This document shows positions 47,233 through 59,966 of a stretch of DNA of 64,000 bases, piece after piece (the first letter of the stretch is position 1; each line of letters starts with the position of its first letter). The DNA is from Akanthomyces muscarius (Eukaryota > Ascomycota > Sordariomycetes > Hypocreales > Cordycipitaceae), in assembly GCF_028009165.1 (NCBI RefSeq), contig NC_079245.1, positions 1,550,001 through 1,614,000 on the forward strand, in the 5' to 3' direction. The notes beneath the pieces were generated by a model. It had not been told where the DNA came from, made no database searches, and was given only the letters and a program-made list of their open reading frames with translations. A program made the position numbers and the translations under genes.

Positions 47233-50017
47233 ATGCCAATATACAGCGGCTGCGCGCAAGTCGCGCTATTGAAGGCTGTGAGTTCCGTTCCCAGCTCTGT
47301 CCCATTCGCTACCCAACCCATCACATTGCGACATTACAAGGATTCTAACCCAGCTCTGCTCAGGTCAACCATGTGTTTAGTCTAGACCAGAAAGCCGACT
47401 CTCTGGAAGATTTAACGAATGGCATTTTGTTGGCGAATATCCTGCACGAACTAGATCCCGAGTTTGATCCGTCCCATCTGGAATCGAACCCTGCCACTTC
47501 TCGATACCTGACAAACAAACGCAATATCCAAGCTGTCTACAAGGGCCTATTCCGCTTCATCCGTCGACAAATCCCAGAACTAGGCTGCCAAGCTCAAAAG
47601 TTCGATTATCATGCTGTCGCTGAAAACCCCGAACCGCAAGGGCTTAGCCAGGTAGGCACTCCCACAGCCTTTGCCTCGATGAGAACACGCCAGGCTAATG
47701 TACAGGAAACGCAGCTACTCGCTGTTATGGTGTCTGCTGCAGCCATGGGGCCGGATAACAAGAAATACGTTCCTCTGATCCAAACCAGCCTCGACAAGGT
47801 CAATCAGGCAGAAATTATGAACATTATCCGCTCAATGCAGATCGACGCAGCAAATGCCGGTGACGAAGACAAGCTCAACGAGGACATGGATGCAGTTATG
47901 GAAGCCAGAGACATGGATCTTGTGGTTGAAGAGCAGAATGCAGCTTTGCGACAACAGCTTGAGATCAACAAGAAGGCTCTCTCGGACTATATCACCCGTC
48001 TCGAACACCTGCAGCAGAGCCACGAAGAACTCAAATACGAAAAGGAGCGAAACGATCGAGAGCTTGAAGTGTTACGAAAAGCCACAAAGGATGGCGCGAA
48101 CAATGCCGAAGCCATTCGTCTTCTGGAGGATCAAGTACACGAGCAAATGGAGATCATTGCAAAGAACGAGGAAAACATTCGGGACCATGAGAGAGCGCGA
48201 GCGCAGCTTGAAAGTGAAGTCCAGAAGCTCACCCAGAAGAGTCAGCATGCGGACGAACTGCGAGACCAAGCCACGGAATGGCGACACAAAGCCGAGGAAC
48301 TGGAAAAAAAAGCCAATGCTGCTGAGCGGTATAAGCAAAAGCTTGAATCGCAACAACATCTTGTGAAGGAAGTACAAAATCTGCAATACGAACGCGCAGA
48401 GTTGCAGGAGCAGCTTCGTTCGCTAATGGACGAGCGAGAGAAAGGAGATCGGACGAGAAAAGCGGAAGATGAACTGACACGCATGCTAACACAATCCGAA
48501 CAACATTTGTGGGATGAGCGCAGTCAGAAAACTCAACTTCTGAAGGACATGCAGACGCTCGAGGATGAGCTGTTGCGACTGAAGGCGCAGCGCAGCCATG
48601 ACGAACACTTTATCCAAGATCTACAGGAGCAACTACAGCATGGTGGTGGAGCTTCTCAGGGAGAGGCTTTAGCTCTCCCAACTTCCTCCAGTCTAGAGGA
48701 CGAACTGAACAGTGCATCGAGCGATGATGGACAGAAGAACATTCCACTTGAGCTTTCTAGACTGAAAGCGGAGAATGACTTGTTACGAAGAGCCATTGGG
48801 TCTACTGGAGACGCCGTTACTTTGCGCAAAGAGGCCGACGACGAGAAGAAGCAACGCGAAAGGCTTCAGCAGAGCCTGAACGATATGTTCGAGAAGCACA
48901 CGATAGTCCAGGACCAGATAGAGGCTCTCATGAGGAGCTCTGCAGGAGAAAAGTTGGTCATTTTCCCCTGGCCCCCTCTTCAACTGCGTACTAATCTTAG
49001 CCGGCTCGTAGCTCCAAAGCATTCATTGACTTGCGCTCTGAGCATTCTCAAACTCAACATGAGCTTGAGCAGCTGAACAAGCACACTGCTGATCTGCAGG
49101 CGAAACTCGCAGACAAAGAACGAGACTTGATGGTGGCGAGGACAGAGCTCTCTGCTGTTCAGAAAGATGGCATTTCAGCGTTGGACGAGCTGAAGAGTAC
49201 AGATAAGCTCATATCTGAGTCCCTGAAGGCCGAACTCGATCGTCTGCGAGAGGAGCTTGCTTTCGTCAGCAATGAACGGGAGTCCCAGAAGACACAGCTG
49301 ATTGACGCCCTGCTTGCGAAAGACAAGTTTCGAAAGGACGCAGAGGAGGCCAAAGAGCTTCAAGAAACAGCTGCTCTTAGTACTGCAAACCAAGACTCTT
49401 CCGAAGCAGCCAAGAAAGCAGCTGAAAAGATTGAGAAACTGCGAGATCGTCTGATTGAACGAAAACAGGTAAGCTCAGCAAACTTTCTTGTCCACCAGCA
49501 TGCCATGTCTGTGTGGTGTCGATCATGGCACGGACGAAACGTGCATCTCGGTGGCTTTGCTTTAAATAAAAAAAAGTACCTGGCTGTAATCGGACAGCAG
49601 CTAACGTATTCAAAAGCAACTCGAACAAGCTGAGCAAGATAAGATTGATCTGCAGAGAGAACTCAAAGCTTTGCAGGGCGGCGAGCTTGCCACAGCTCAA
49701 AAGGTATGTGCATAGTAATCGAGCATGCTTAACGCTATTGTGACAGCTTGCGATAATCATAAAAGCTGACTATCTTCTTCCGCAGGTCGCCACGGATCAA
49801 ATAATTAAGAACTTGCAGCGCGAAAATGCACTTATTGCCACGGCATGGTACGACCTCACCAGCCGTCTCCAGAGTAACCATGTCGTACTTCAACGCCGGC
49901 ACGATGCGCCAAAAAGCTGGCTGAATAAGCAGAGGCAGATGGTCAATGGTCAGTTGCGCCAACGCGACATGCTCTACCTCTACTGACCTAATATTCTCAG
50001 CTTCCCCGCGGAGATAG
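47233..50017 (+). CDS. hookA: Hook-family dynein adaptor (HookA/Hok1)
   Basis: Hook proteins link early endosomes, through FTS/FHIP, to cytoplasmic dynein and are needed for long-range endosome movement in hyphae. The model has exons 47233-47277, 47364-48952, 49012-49468, 49617-49703, 49786-49948 and 50001-50017, for 785 residues. The N-terminal Hook domain (calponin-homology-like) includes DSLEDLTNGILLANILHELD and RFIRRQIPELG. From about residue 165 to 700 the protein is almost continuous coiled coil (for example LEDQVHEQMEIIAKNEENIR). The C-terminal cargo part has ATAWYDLTSRLQSNHVVLQ and ends in SWLNKQRQMVNASPRR. The 15-codon first exon (MPIYSGCAQVALLKA) is predicted from a GTGAGT donor and phase. 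It is the least certain piece. Confidence 0.88.
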
Positions 50018-50652
50018 GATCTAGGAGGTTGAGCTCCGTGTCTGCTCCGCGACCTTGCCCACCATTACACTCTACTCCTCTTGGCGCTACTGTATTGGGC
50101 CAACAGATTACGCTCAAGTTGCGGTAGCGCAAATCTAATAAAACAAAAGAGGACCATCTTGTGTACCGGCCACCCACGCTCGTTTGCACATACCTGCAGG
50201 CCTGCCAAGCTCATATTTCAAGACCAACCTGGATTCTACAGAAGACTCCCTCTTATTATCGCGTGTACATTGCTCAAATTGGCATTTCTGTTTAGCGAGC
50301 ACGTTCTCTCTGGGTTCTAAAGCTGCTTCAGCAACAGGTAGCAAATATATCATCTTCGTGGGGTTAAATAGAGGCATCATTCTTTTCGTCTATCAACAAC
50401 AATCGAGATATAAGTCGTTAAGAAGTTTATTCTCTAACTGCAGTAAAAATGCTAAACGCCGTTTATCTAGACGTTGAAGCACCTGATACATAGATTTTAT
50501 CATAACTCTAGGACTACACGCAGCTGGTTTAATACCGCTGCCGAAAGACATGCAGAATGCGTGCCCCTGCTCCAACGGCACACTTTTATCCAATTACACC
50601 TCTAATCCCCCTGCGGAGAGCCCCTGATGCAGTGGTCGCCAGAACTGCGACT
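50018..50652. other. Convergent 3' spacer Hook / ADK1
   Basis: 635 bp between two converging genes. The ORFs here are short and I see no RNA gene. Confidence 0.55.
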
Positions 50653-51666
<1,014 letters not shown>

Positions 51667-53379
51667 CTTGCTGCGGCTTAAGTAGCTTTGTAGGAAATTA
51701 CGAAAATAGTCGGACAAAAGCTTGCTGGCAGCCGGTATATGTAGCTGTTCGGGACCACGGGGCAGCGGAGGAGGCAACGGAGGCGCAATGCCTGGGACGT
51801 GTGTTGGGCGAAGCGGAAGAAAAAAGGATAAGGAAGTGAGGTGAAGAGGTCGAGAAAAGTAGTGACGCTGGAATCTCGACGGGTGCTCGCCGGCACGGCA
51901 AACGCACGGGGATTGAGTGGTCTTGGTAACTAGGTAGCAAAGCTCCGCCGGTGCGAGTGCCCTGATTGGCCTGCAGGCATTACTACTTGGCTTACTGCGG
52001 TTTTTTTTTTGGCGCAACGTAACGTAGCGGATACCGGAAAGGCACATCCACGTGCAGTTCCTTTACAGCGCGGCAAGTGCTGGGGACTCACTGTAATCGG
52101 ACTTACGGCACCTGGGGCCGAGGAACCTATCAAGTACCAGATACACGGGTAGAGCTCGGTACTGGCAATCCCGGCCGTACGGCAAACACTTCATACCAAC
52201 GGCGAGCAGTGCCTAGGTACTGGTACACAATGCAGCACACTCCACGTTTTTCCCACCTGTGCTATTTTTGTTTGTTTGAGTACTTGCCCATCTATTTACC
52301 CTCTGCCACCGTTTTTAACCAGGTAGCCTTTGCTTGCGAGGATTGCCGGGACATATGTGGCACCGTCACGTGCCCTTGCTCCACGTGACTGTGGCCATGC
52401 TCCCGTAGATTGAGCCAGGCAAATAAATAGTCAGATAACGCGCTATCGATACTTGTTGTTGTAGATAGGTAGGCAAGCGGCTCGGCCGAGGGGGTAGCAA
52501 GAAAAGACGCCGGTGGTTGTTAGAGGAATAATAGAAATTAAGAAGATTTAGGCAAGCTGGTGGGAACAAGAAGAATAAGAGAAAATAGGAGGATGGAAAA
52601 TAGTTATTAGCTTGGGGCTATTTCGGAATCAGTGCTCAGGTCCTTTCATCGGCGGAATGATGCTGGAAGAGTGCATCGGCTGAGCGGAATATTCTTGATG
52701 TACTCGGCTGCAGTGTGACGTGAAGAATCGGCCCTGTTACCGCAAATAGCAGACCCTCTGACCAATGAGGGCCTGACCCCGCGTTTGTATCGAAGCAAGG
52801 TCCTTGAGCTGAAATATAATGCCTGCCGCTTTAAAGCTACAAATCAACTTTCCTCCCTCCACGGAAGGCCAATCACGAACGTCCAATTGCAAACGTCTCT
52901 CAATGGTACACTCGCTATAAGCCACGCTGATGGTGCTCTTACATATAATGTAAAGAGGGAAGCTCAAATCTGGGTTTGGCTAGGCGCTTGGATTTATTCT
53001 GCTCGATATTTGACCAGTGTGAATCTGCTGTCACTACAGGGTAGCCGGCCGTACGCCGCCTTCCCATACGCAACCTAATAGCAGCAATGTCTCTTTTGAC
53101 TTACCAGCAGCGACGCGGCGTTCACTACTGCACGCCTGATGTACGTAAACAAAAAATTATACCAATAGAAGGCCGGCAAAATCTGAATATTACACCATCA
53201 TCCAGGACGGAATCGGAACCGGAAGCTGGAAACCTGGCATGAGCTAAGGCTGGAATCTATCTATAGTGACTATAAACCCTGGTGCCCCTCGCACCTCACT
53301 TTCGTGCATTCGGATTCTTATAAAACTAAACCAAAGAAAACGGCGAAATAACCTATACAACAAAAACTTTTTACAAAAG
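51667..53379. other. 1.7-kb divergent spacer ADK1 / GMC oxidoreductase
   Basis: The spacer contains two CACGTG boxes 15 bp apart (52367-52372 and 52382-52387), a poly-T run (about 52000-52008) and several CTAGGTACT motifs. I see no additional gene. Confidence 0.55.
52367..52387. promoter_or_regulatory. Paired CACGTG boxes
   Basis: GTCACGTGC and CCACGTGAC lie 15 bp apart, start to start. They are about 700 bp upstream of ADK1 and 1 kb upstream of the GMC gene. A paired arrangement is uncommon by chance, but function is unproven. Confidence 0.35.
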
Positions 53380-55427
53380 ATGGAATCTGAAACTCAGGAG
53401 GGTATCGGGTCTTCTTACGATTTCATCGTTTGCGGGTACGCGATCACACCCAACCACGTCGAAGGCAAATTGCTGATATGGTGCAGAGGGGGGACCGCTG
53501 GCTGTGTAGTAGCTGCAGGCTTAGCAGAAGATCCAAACACCAGTGTACTGGTTATTGAAGCTGGTCCGCACAATGACGACCTTGAAAATGCCCACATGGT
53601 CGGTGGGTAGGTCGCTCCCATTCGACGCAATGCGATCATGACAGTTAACATATGCGTATAGCTGGTCGCAAAATTTTGACAAAGAGACGGATTGGAATAT
53701 AACTGCGACTCCTGGAGCTGGAATCAACAACCGTCAAGTAAAGTTGAGCAGGGGAAAGTTCCTTGGCGGCTGCTCCGGTTGTAATGGCACGCTTTGTATA
53801 CGCGGATCTAAGCAAGACTATGACGACTGGCGTATGCCAGGTTGGAGCGGCGAGGAATTTTTCGCCTGGATGCGGAAAGTAAGAAACCAAATCCCCCCCT
53901 GCTGCTATTTAAGCCTCTCCCGGTCTTGGATATGTGCTAACCTGTGTCAAGGCTGAGTCGTTTGTGAGCAAACCTTGGTTCAACGAGTCAAAATCATCTC
54001 ACGGATACGGAGGTAAATTGGGCGTAGAGCCACATGATTTGGCTCCCATTTCGAAGTTAATTATGAAATCAATGGAGTCCAAGGGGCTCACACTTGACGA
54101 CGACATGTTTTCACATGGCGAAAACCCCCATGGCTGCGGACATGCACCGCGAACTGTGACAAAAGGCCTACGAACAACGGGCGCTGACTTTATTACCAAT
54201 GTCAACGCCAGAAAAAATATCACAATATTGACGAATGCTCATGTTGAAAAAGTCATTATAGAACGCGACTCAAAAGGAGAATTCATGGCTACTGGTGTCA
54301 AGGCCTATTCTGGGGATGGCCAAAGCATTGAGTTTACTGCCAACAAGGAAGTCATCGTGAGCGGCGGCTCTTACTGCAGCCCAAACATATTGAATCGGTC
54401 AGGTATTGGTGCCAGAGATGAGCTGGAAAAATTAGGCATCTCTACTCTTGTCAATCTGCCAGGCGTCGGAAAGAACTTGATGGATCACCTCGTGAGTCTG
54501 CTTTCAACACAGTACAATTCATCAAGTACTAAGATCGAACTAGATTGTCTTCATATTTTATGAAACCGAACAGCCTAAATTAACGAATGATCACCTTGTC
54601 TATCATGGAGACGCTTTCAGTTCAACATATAATCTTTGGAAGGCTGAGAAGAAGGGGTTTCTATCCACTTTTCCATTCGGTGCTTTTGCTTTTGCTCGCC
54701 TCGATGAGCGTCTAAGCGACTCTGAGTTGTGGAATAAGGCCCCAAGAGAGCCAGGCCGCGATCCAATGGGACTAACATCGGCGCAGCCCAACATCGAGTT
54801 GTTCACCACCGAATGCTACGGCGGCCCCAAACAATTTTCTGATTTTCCTATCGATGAAAAATCTGCGTTCGGCATGATAGCAGAGCTATTCGCCCCTAGG
54901 TCACGAGGAACAGTGACGCTGAAGGATGCAAATCCACTGTCCGCTCCCGTTGTTGATTGCCAATATTTGACTGACCCTTTGGATGTGGAAGTTTTGGCAG
55001 AAGCGTGCCGGTTTGGGAACGAAATTATCACGCAAGGCGCGGGAACAAAAGATATTGTCAAGGGTTCCTGGCCACGTGAAGCTTGGCACCACACATTTTC
55101 TTCCCGCGAGGATTGGGTACCGTATGTCAAGAACAATGCGACAACCTGTGAGTCACCTTCATAATTACAGCACCATCACGCATTTTACTGAAGAATTACC
55201 AAGGTTATCACGCTTCTGGCACTTGCCGAATGGGCGACTTGTTGGACGATCGTACCGTTGTCGACCACAATCTCTGTGTGAAAGGAGTAAAGTCCCTAAG
55301 AGTTGTCGATGTCAGCATCATGCCAGCGCTTCATGGTGGTCATACGCAGATGCCCGCATTCGGGATTGGAGAAAAAGCCGCTGATCTCATAAAAAAAACC
55401 TGGAATTTGCCTTCAGGGGCGAAATGA
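53380..55427 (+). CDS. GMC-family FAD oxidoreductase
   Basis: This flavoprotein belongs to the glucose-methanol-choline oxidoreductase family. Six exons (53380-53435, 53487-53606, 53662-53878, 53952-54491, 54544-55147, 55204-55427) join in frame to 586 residues. The N-terminal FAD-binding motif is YDFIVCGGGTAGCVVAAGLA, and ADP binding continues with VLVIEAGPHNDD. The GMC signature 1 region is GKFLGGCSGCNGTLCIRGS, and signature 2 lies in VSGGSYCSPNILNRSGIGA. The C-terminal catalytic block has CYHASGTCRMG (proton-acceptor His) and ALHGGHTQMPAFGIGEKAAD. There is no signal peptide or obvious C-terminal SKL, so it is probably intracellular. Substrate cannot be told from sequence; choline, aryl-alcohol and alcohol oxidases all belong here. 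Confidence 0.9.
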
Positions 55428-56209
55428 CTTGTCCAGCAGCCCTTGAAGCCAGTCGCTGCCATACAAGTAGGTGTTAAAAAACGCCGTTCAAGTAGAAGGA
55501 AGTAGTGGCTTAATTACTTCTTCTATCTTAAATTCCCCTACGCATTCTTATTCCCTCCGACAACTAGTTTTAATTTTCTTTTTGTATATTCTTGTTGTTT
55601 CCTCTCACTTTCCCTTTTCTTCTTATTTTATCATTTTTGCTATACTTGACGTAAAAGCTACTTCTGCCGTTTTTGCTGCCCTTGTAATGCAGGCTAAAGC
55701 AGCGACATTGTATCTTTGATTCAAAATATGCACTCTCGACTATATGCTGTCCATCTATGATCAGTCCTAGATTTTTCTTCTTTTTAATTTCTATTGTGAA
55801 TTGCGATAAACTCATAATCAATATTCTGGTCTACATGGGACATGGACCTCCATGCTGCATCTTTGCTTGATCGTGTAGTTTCACTGAGCGAGCCTTAAAG
55901 CGGCGTTGGAAGTGGTTCCGTGTTCTGGTGGTTGACTAACGAAGACGTGCGTATCCACTAGCTGCCTACCACCCTTGCCACATCGGCTTAACTGAAGAAG
56001 AGGTGAGCTTCCAGTCTGCGTCTTACCTCACATCACAATCAACACCGCACACAAACAGGCTGCACCTTGACCGCAAGCTGCTCCCGGACTACCTGCTGCG
56101 GTGCTCGATTTAGTTATCGGAACTCCCGGAGACTACGTCCACAGCTTCATTGCCCGCCTCGAATTCGCTTTGATCGCCCACATTGAGCCCGCCGCGCGCA
56201 ACGCCCACA
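55428..56209. other. Intergenic: GMC 3' side / RPN8 promoter
   Basis: 782 bp. The first 350 bp are very T- and AT-rich (55500-55830). The rest is the presumed RPN8 promoter and leader. No gene is seen. Confidence 0.55.
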
Positions 56210-57369
56210 ATGCCAACCACGACTGCTGAGACGCTCTCGCTCGTGACGCGCAACGTCTCTGTCGCGCCCCTCGTTCTGCTTTCTGCTGTCGATCATTACA
56301 ACCGTACCGTTCAAAATAAGGCGAAGAGGAGAGTTGTCGGTGTCCTGCTCGGCCAGAATGATGGCAAGAACGTGAGGGTGTCGAACAGCTTTGCAGGTGC
56401 GTTAATGCTATGCCTGGCGTAGCCATGGCAATCTTTGCGAAGCGCCACAGCTAATATATTTTCTTTAGTCCCCTTCGAAGAGGACGAGAAGGACCCGTCC
56501 GTATGGTTCCTCGACCACAACTACGTCGAGTCAATGAACGACATGTTCAAGAAGATCAACGCACGAGAGAAGCTGATAGGATGGTACCACTCCGGCCCCA
56601 AGCTGCGCGCATCCGACTTGGAGATCAATGAACTCTTCAAGCGCTACACGCCAAACCCCCTGTTGGTAATTATCGATGTCCAGCCAAAGGAGTCTGGCGT
56701 ACCCACCGATGCCTATTTCGCCGTTGAGGAAATCAAAGACGTAAGCTATGAAGCAAGACGACACCACGATTTTTGCTAATCTGAGAAAAGGACGGAACTA
56801 CGACTACGCGAACGTTCTTCCACACTCCGTCGATAATTGAAGCTGAGGAAGCCGAAGAGATCGGCGTCGAGCACCTGCTACGAGACATCCGTGACGTTGC
56901 TGTCGGTACGCTTTCGACCCGAATTACAAACCAGCTCCAGTCGCTCCAGGGCCTTCACTTGCGCCTGCGTGATATTGGCGTTTATCTGCAAAAAGTACTC
57001 GATGGTCAGCTTCCAGTGAACCATGCAATCTTGGGCAACCTCCAGGACGTTTTTAACCTGCTACCGAATCTCTCCACTCCCGAAGCTGATGGCAAGACTA
57101 GTGGCAGCGAACTTGCCCATGCCATGAGTGTCAAGACCAACGACCAGCTTATGACGATCTATCTCAGCAGCTTGATCCGTGCCATCACTGCATTCCATGA
57201 CTTGATAGAGAACAAAATTCAGAACCGCCAGCAGCAGGAAGACAAGGACACCAAGAAGGAGGAAGCTATTGGCAAAGATGAGAAGAAAGCCAATGGCTCG
57301 AACGAGTCGAACATAGAATCCAAGGAAGGCAGTGAGAAGGAGAAGGATTCGAAGGACAAGAAGAAATGA
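56210..57369 (+). CDS. RPN8: 26S proteasome lid subunit Rpn8
   Basis: Rpn8 is the MPN-domain partner of the deubiquitinase Rpn11 in the proteasome lid. Exons are 56210-56396, 56469-56740 and 56791-57369, giving 345 residues. The MPN domain starts at [17 protein letters not shown] and includes [20 protein letters not shown] and [20 protein letters not shown]. As in other Rpn8 proteins, the JAMM metal ligands are incomplete, which fits a non-catalytic scaffold. The helical C-terminal part ([20 protein letters not shown]) is followed by a long Lys/Glu-rich tail ending in [10 protein letters not shown]. The start [18 protein letters not shown] is typical for fungi. Confidence 0.97.
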
Positions 57370-57597
57370 GGTACTCGAGAGATGTTGGGAGGATATAAGG
57401 CGAATGTATGCCAAGCATCCTGCTGCCAGCACGCTCGCTCCCACACTAGCCCACAGCGTGGTAAGAAGACGGCGATGCTTTATTGTACACTTATCTGCTT
57501 TAAAACCACTAAGCTGGAGTCATTGCAGAATAGACAAGCTGGTGCTGTTTTTCAACGACAAGACGATCGATCACTATCACCATAACTCGCAGGCCTT

Positions 57598-58332
57598 CTA
57601 GATCCCTGCGATGATGCCTGCCAGCTCCTCCTTTGTGCAAGTTTTCTCTTCCACGTGCGCAGCCAACAGCTCCTCCCATTCATCCACCAATAAGCACGCC
57701 AGTAAATGTTTGCAGCACGGTATCGCTTGTGAGCCCTGCGCATCCAGACCCGTTGTGCTCAAACCCCCAAACTTCCATGTTCGTGTTGCCGCATCCCCCT
57801 TGTCACCTATCGCCGGCTCAGCTCGCCCTTCACTTCCAACTGCAGCGTAAGCATCCACTGCAAAGCCAGCGCAGGAGCAGCTCCACGCGTCGAGGTGTAC
57901 TAGGTACACGCGCGCCGAAGCCCCCGGCCCGCCAGCGCCTCGCCGAGGCAACGTGGATGCAACAGACCGAGCCGTGTACACAAGCTGGCGCCCTACAGTA
58001 GACCTATGTCGTTGCAATCGGCGCTGCTCAATTGAAGAGGCAAATGAGGCGTCTTGTCGACGTTCCTTGCCCGCTGGCGGCTTCTTCAGGGCGAGGCGCC
58101 GCACCAGGTTCCTGTCGAGAAGATCCAACGCAGGGAGCAGCATGCCGGGGAAGATAACGTGTAGAGTCAAAATCAAACTTTTTCGCTGAGGCGATTCCCA
58201 GGCTTCCTTGAAATGCGAGGAGTGCAGCTCAGCTGCTCTGTCGGCAGCGCTGCCGTCACCATGATCCGCTTCGCACAGTGCGTGCACTATGTTCGTGAGG
58301 AGCTCGCGCTGCGATGGGAGCGTGCCCGGCAT
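57598..58332 (-). CDS. SWIM zinc-finger protein, Sws1/Shu2-like
   Basis: This is a 244-residue single-exon protein. The SWIM signature CxC...CxH is seen as CSCAGFAVDAY, then after a spacer of about 45 residues, PCCKHLLACLL. This size and layout match the Sws1/Shu2 family, which work with Rad51 paralogues in the Shu complex to promote homologous recombination. The N-terminus MPGTLPSQRELLTNIVHALC resembles fungal Sws1-like proteins. The middle (about residues 70-125) is basic and less conserved. The assignment rests on the zinc motif, the length and the N-terminal block, so other SWIM proteins cannot be excluded. It converges with RPN8 (228 bp between stops). Confidence 0.65.
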   Translation of the reverse strand: MPGTLPSQRELLTNIVHALCEADHGDGSAADRAAELHSSHFKEAWESPQRKSLILTLHVIFPGMLLPALDLLDRNLVRRLALKKPPAGKERRQDASFASSIEQRRLQRHRSTVGRQLVYTARSVASTLPRRGAGGPGASARVYLVHLDAWSCSCAGFAVDAYAAVGSEGRAEPAIGDKGDAATRTWKFGGLSTTGLDAQGSQAIPCCKHLLACLLVDEWEELLAAHVEEKTCTKEELAGIIAGI

Positions 58333-58678
58333 CCTTCCCTGGCCTTATATTTCAATATTTGGGATATGAAGCATGCTGAGGCTGGATTGTACTTGAGCTA
58401 CTCTCGAGAACACAGCGGTAAGCCCATGGCGGGATTCTGACCGCAGATGTAGCTGGCAGAGTAGGTGATACTGTGGTCTCCACCACGGACATGCGAGCGA
58501 GCAGTGCTTGGCCTCCAATCCGTGTGTAGGCATACCATTGTTTCATGGGAGACACGACGACAACACCTGCATTGTAAGAAACCAGTATCTGCTTATTTCG
58601 AGGCGACCTTTTATGCTACACAATATTTATACACTGATCTACGTCTTGTGTTGTACGTTCAACGTCGCCGAGTGGCGA
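58333..58678. other. Intergenic spacer SWIM gene / HEM13
   Basis: 346 bp between two minus-strand genes, probably the SWIM gene promoter and HEM13 3' UTR. Nothing else is seen. Confidence 0.5.
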
Positions 58679-59966
58679 TTAAACCCACTCCTTCGGGTTC
58701 TGAAGCACATCGACCAAACGCTGCTCACGACTGTTAGGTTCCGGAATATGCATGTAACCCCATGTAGCAGTTCGCGGCAAACTCATCAGAATGCTCTCAA
58801 CACGAGGTCCCGGGGTGTGCAGTCCAAAAGCAGTACCGCGATCATGCACCAAGTTGAACTCGACATAACGTCCTCTGCGAATCTGCTGCCACTCCTTCTC
58901 CTTCTCAGTAAAGGGCATATCCTTGCGCTTCTCCAATATGGGGAGGTACGAAGGCATGAAAGATTTCAGACAGTCCTGGACGAAGGCAAAGGTATTTTCC
59001 TGGTCCCGCCCCGACTCGTCCAAGTCATCAAAGAAGATGCCGCCAACACCGCGGCTCTCTTTGCGGTGCTTGTTGTAAAAGTATTCGTCGCACCATTTTT
59101 TGAAGCGGGGATAGTAGTCCTTGCTATGGGAGTCGCAAGCGTCTTTGAGCGACTTGTGGAAGTGGATGGCATCTTCATCGAAGAGATACGACGGGGTCAG
59201 GTCGCTGCCTCCTCCAAACCACCATGCCTGAGATGTTCCATCGGGGTTCGCCGTTTCAAAGTAGCGATAGTTCAAGTGTACGGTAGGTGCCATAGGGTTC
59301 TTCGGGTGGAACACGAGACTGAGGCCGGCGACGAAGAAGTCGAGGGAATCCACATTGGTGGCGAGGTTCTTGTGGTCTGCGCGCATTCTTTCAATGGCCG
59401 CTTTTGGCAGGGTACCGTATATGATGCTGACAGCAACGCCGGCTTTCTCAAAGACGTTGCCGTCTTGTAGCACAGCAGTGATGCCGCCGCCGTTGCCATG
59501 ATCTCTGTCCCATTTGTCTTGGAAAAACTTCTTGCCTTCAATTTCTTCGATGGCCTTGATGATTTCCTGCTGCTGCTCCTTTACGAACTTTTCCATGCGC
59601 AGTCGCATGGGCGAATTATCGCCGACAGGGCTTTCTTGTTTTGCTCGCATATCCATCTCGAAGAGCGATGCGGCGTCGAGTTTCGTACCGCCGCGGGCAT
59701 TCTAATAGAGGTACAAATTAGCTTATTTTTTTAATCTTATCGCTACCAGCAAAGCACACCGAGCTGTAAAATTGATACGCTAGAGGGACAGCGAAGCCAA
59801 TGGCGGCAGCCGTCAGCCAAGCATTTGCCGCAAGTGGCCGCTTGGCGGCAGGATTCTGACTGCTTGAGAACATTCTGACAGTACTGGCGCAGCGGCCTCG
59901 GGATGACTGTCGCGAGCCTTCGCCCAGCATTGAGAGCACATGCTGGCCTTGTCGTCGTGCCGCCAT
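58679..59966 (-). CDS. HEM13: Coproporphyrinogen III oxidase, oxygen-dependent
   Basis: The enzyme converts coproporphyrinogen III to protoporphyrinogen IX with O2, the sixth step of heme synthesis. Exons 59966-59760 and 59701-58679 give 409 residues, joining as YQFYSS|NARGGTKLDAA. Family blocks are intact: WDRDHGNGGGITAVLQDGNV, GVAVSIIYGTLP, NYRYFETANPDGTSQAWWFG, GGSDLTPSYLFDEDAIHFHK and RRGRYVEFNLVHDRGTAFGL. The first exon encodes a basic, Ser/Arg-rich leader (MAARRQGQHVLSMLGEGSRQ) and a hydrophobic stretch (AWLTAAAIGFAVPLAYQFY), so this form is probably directed to mitochondria or membrane-anchored, unlike the cytosolic yeast enzyme. The donor of the intron is GTGTGC, which is less common. 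Confidence 0.95.
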
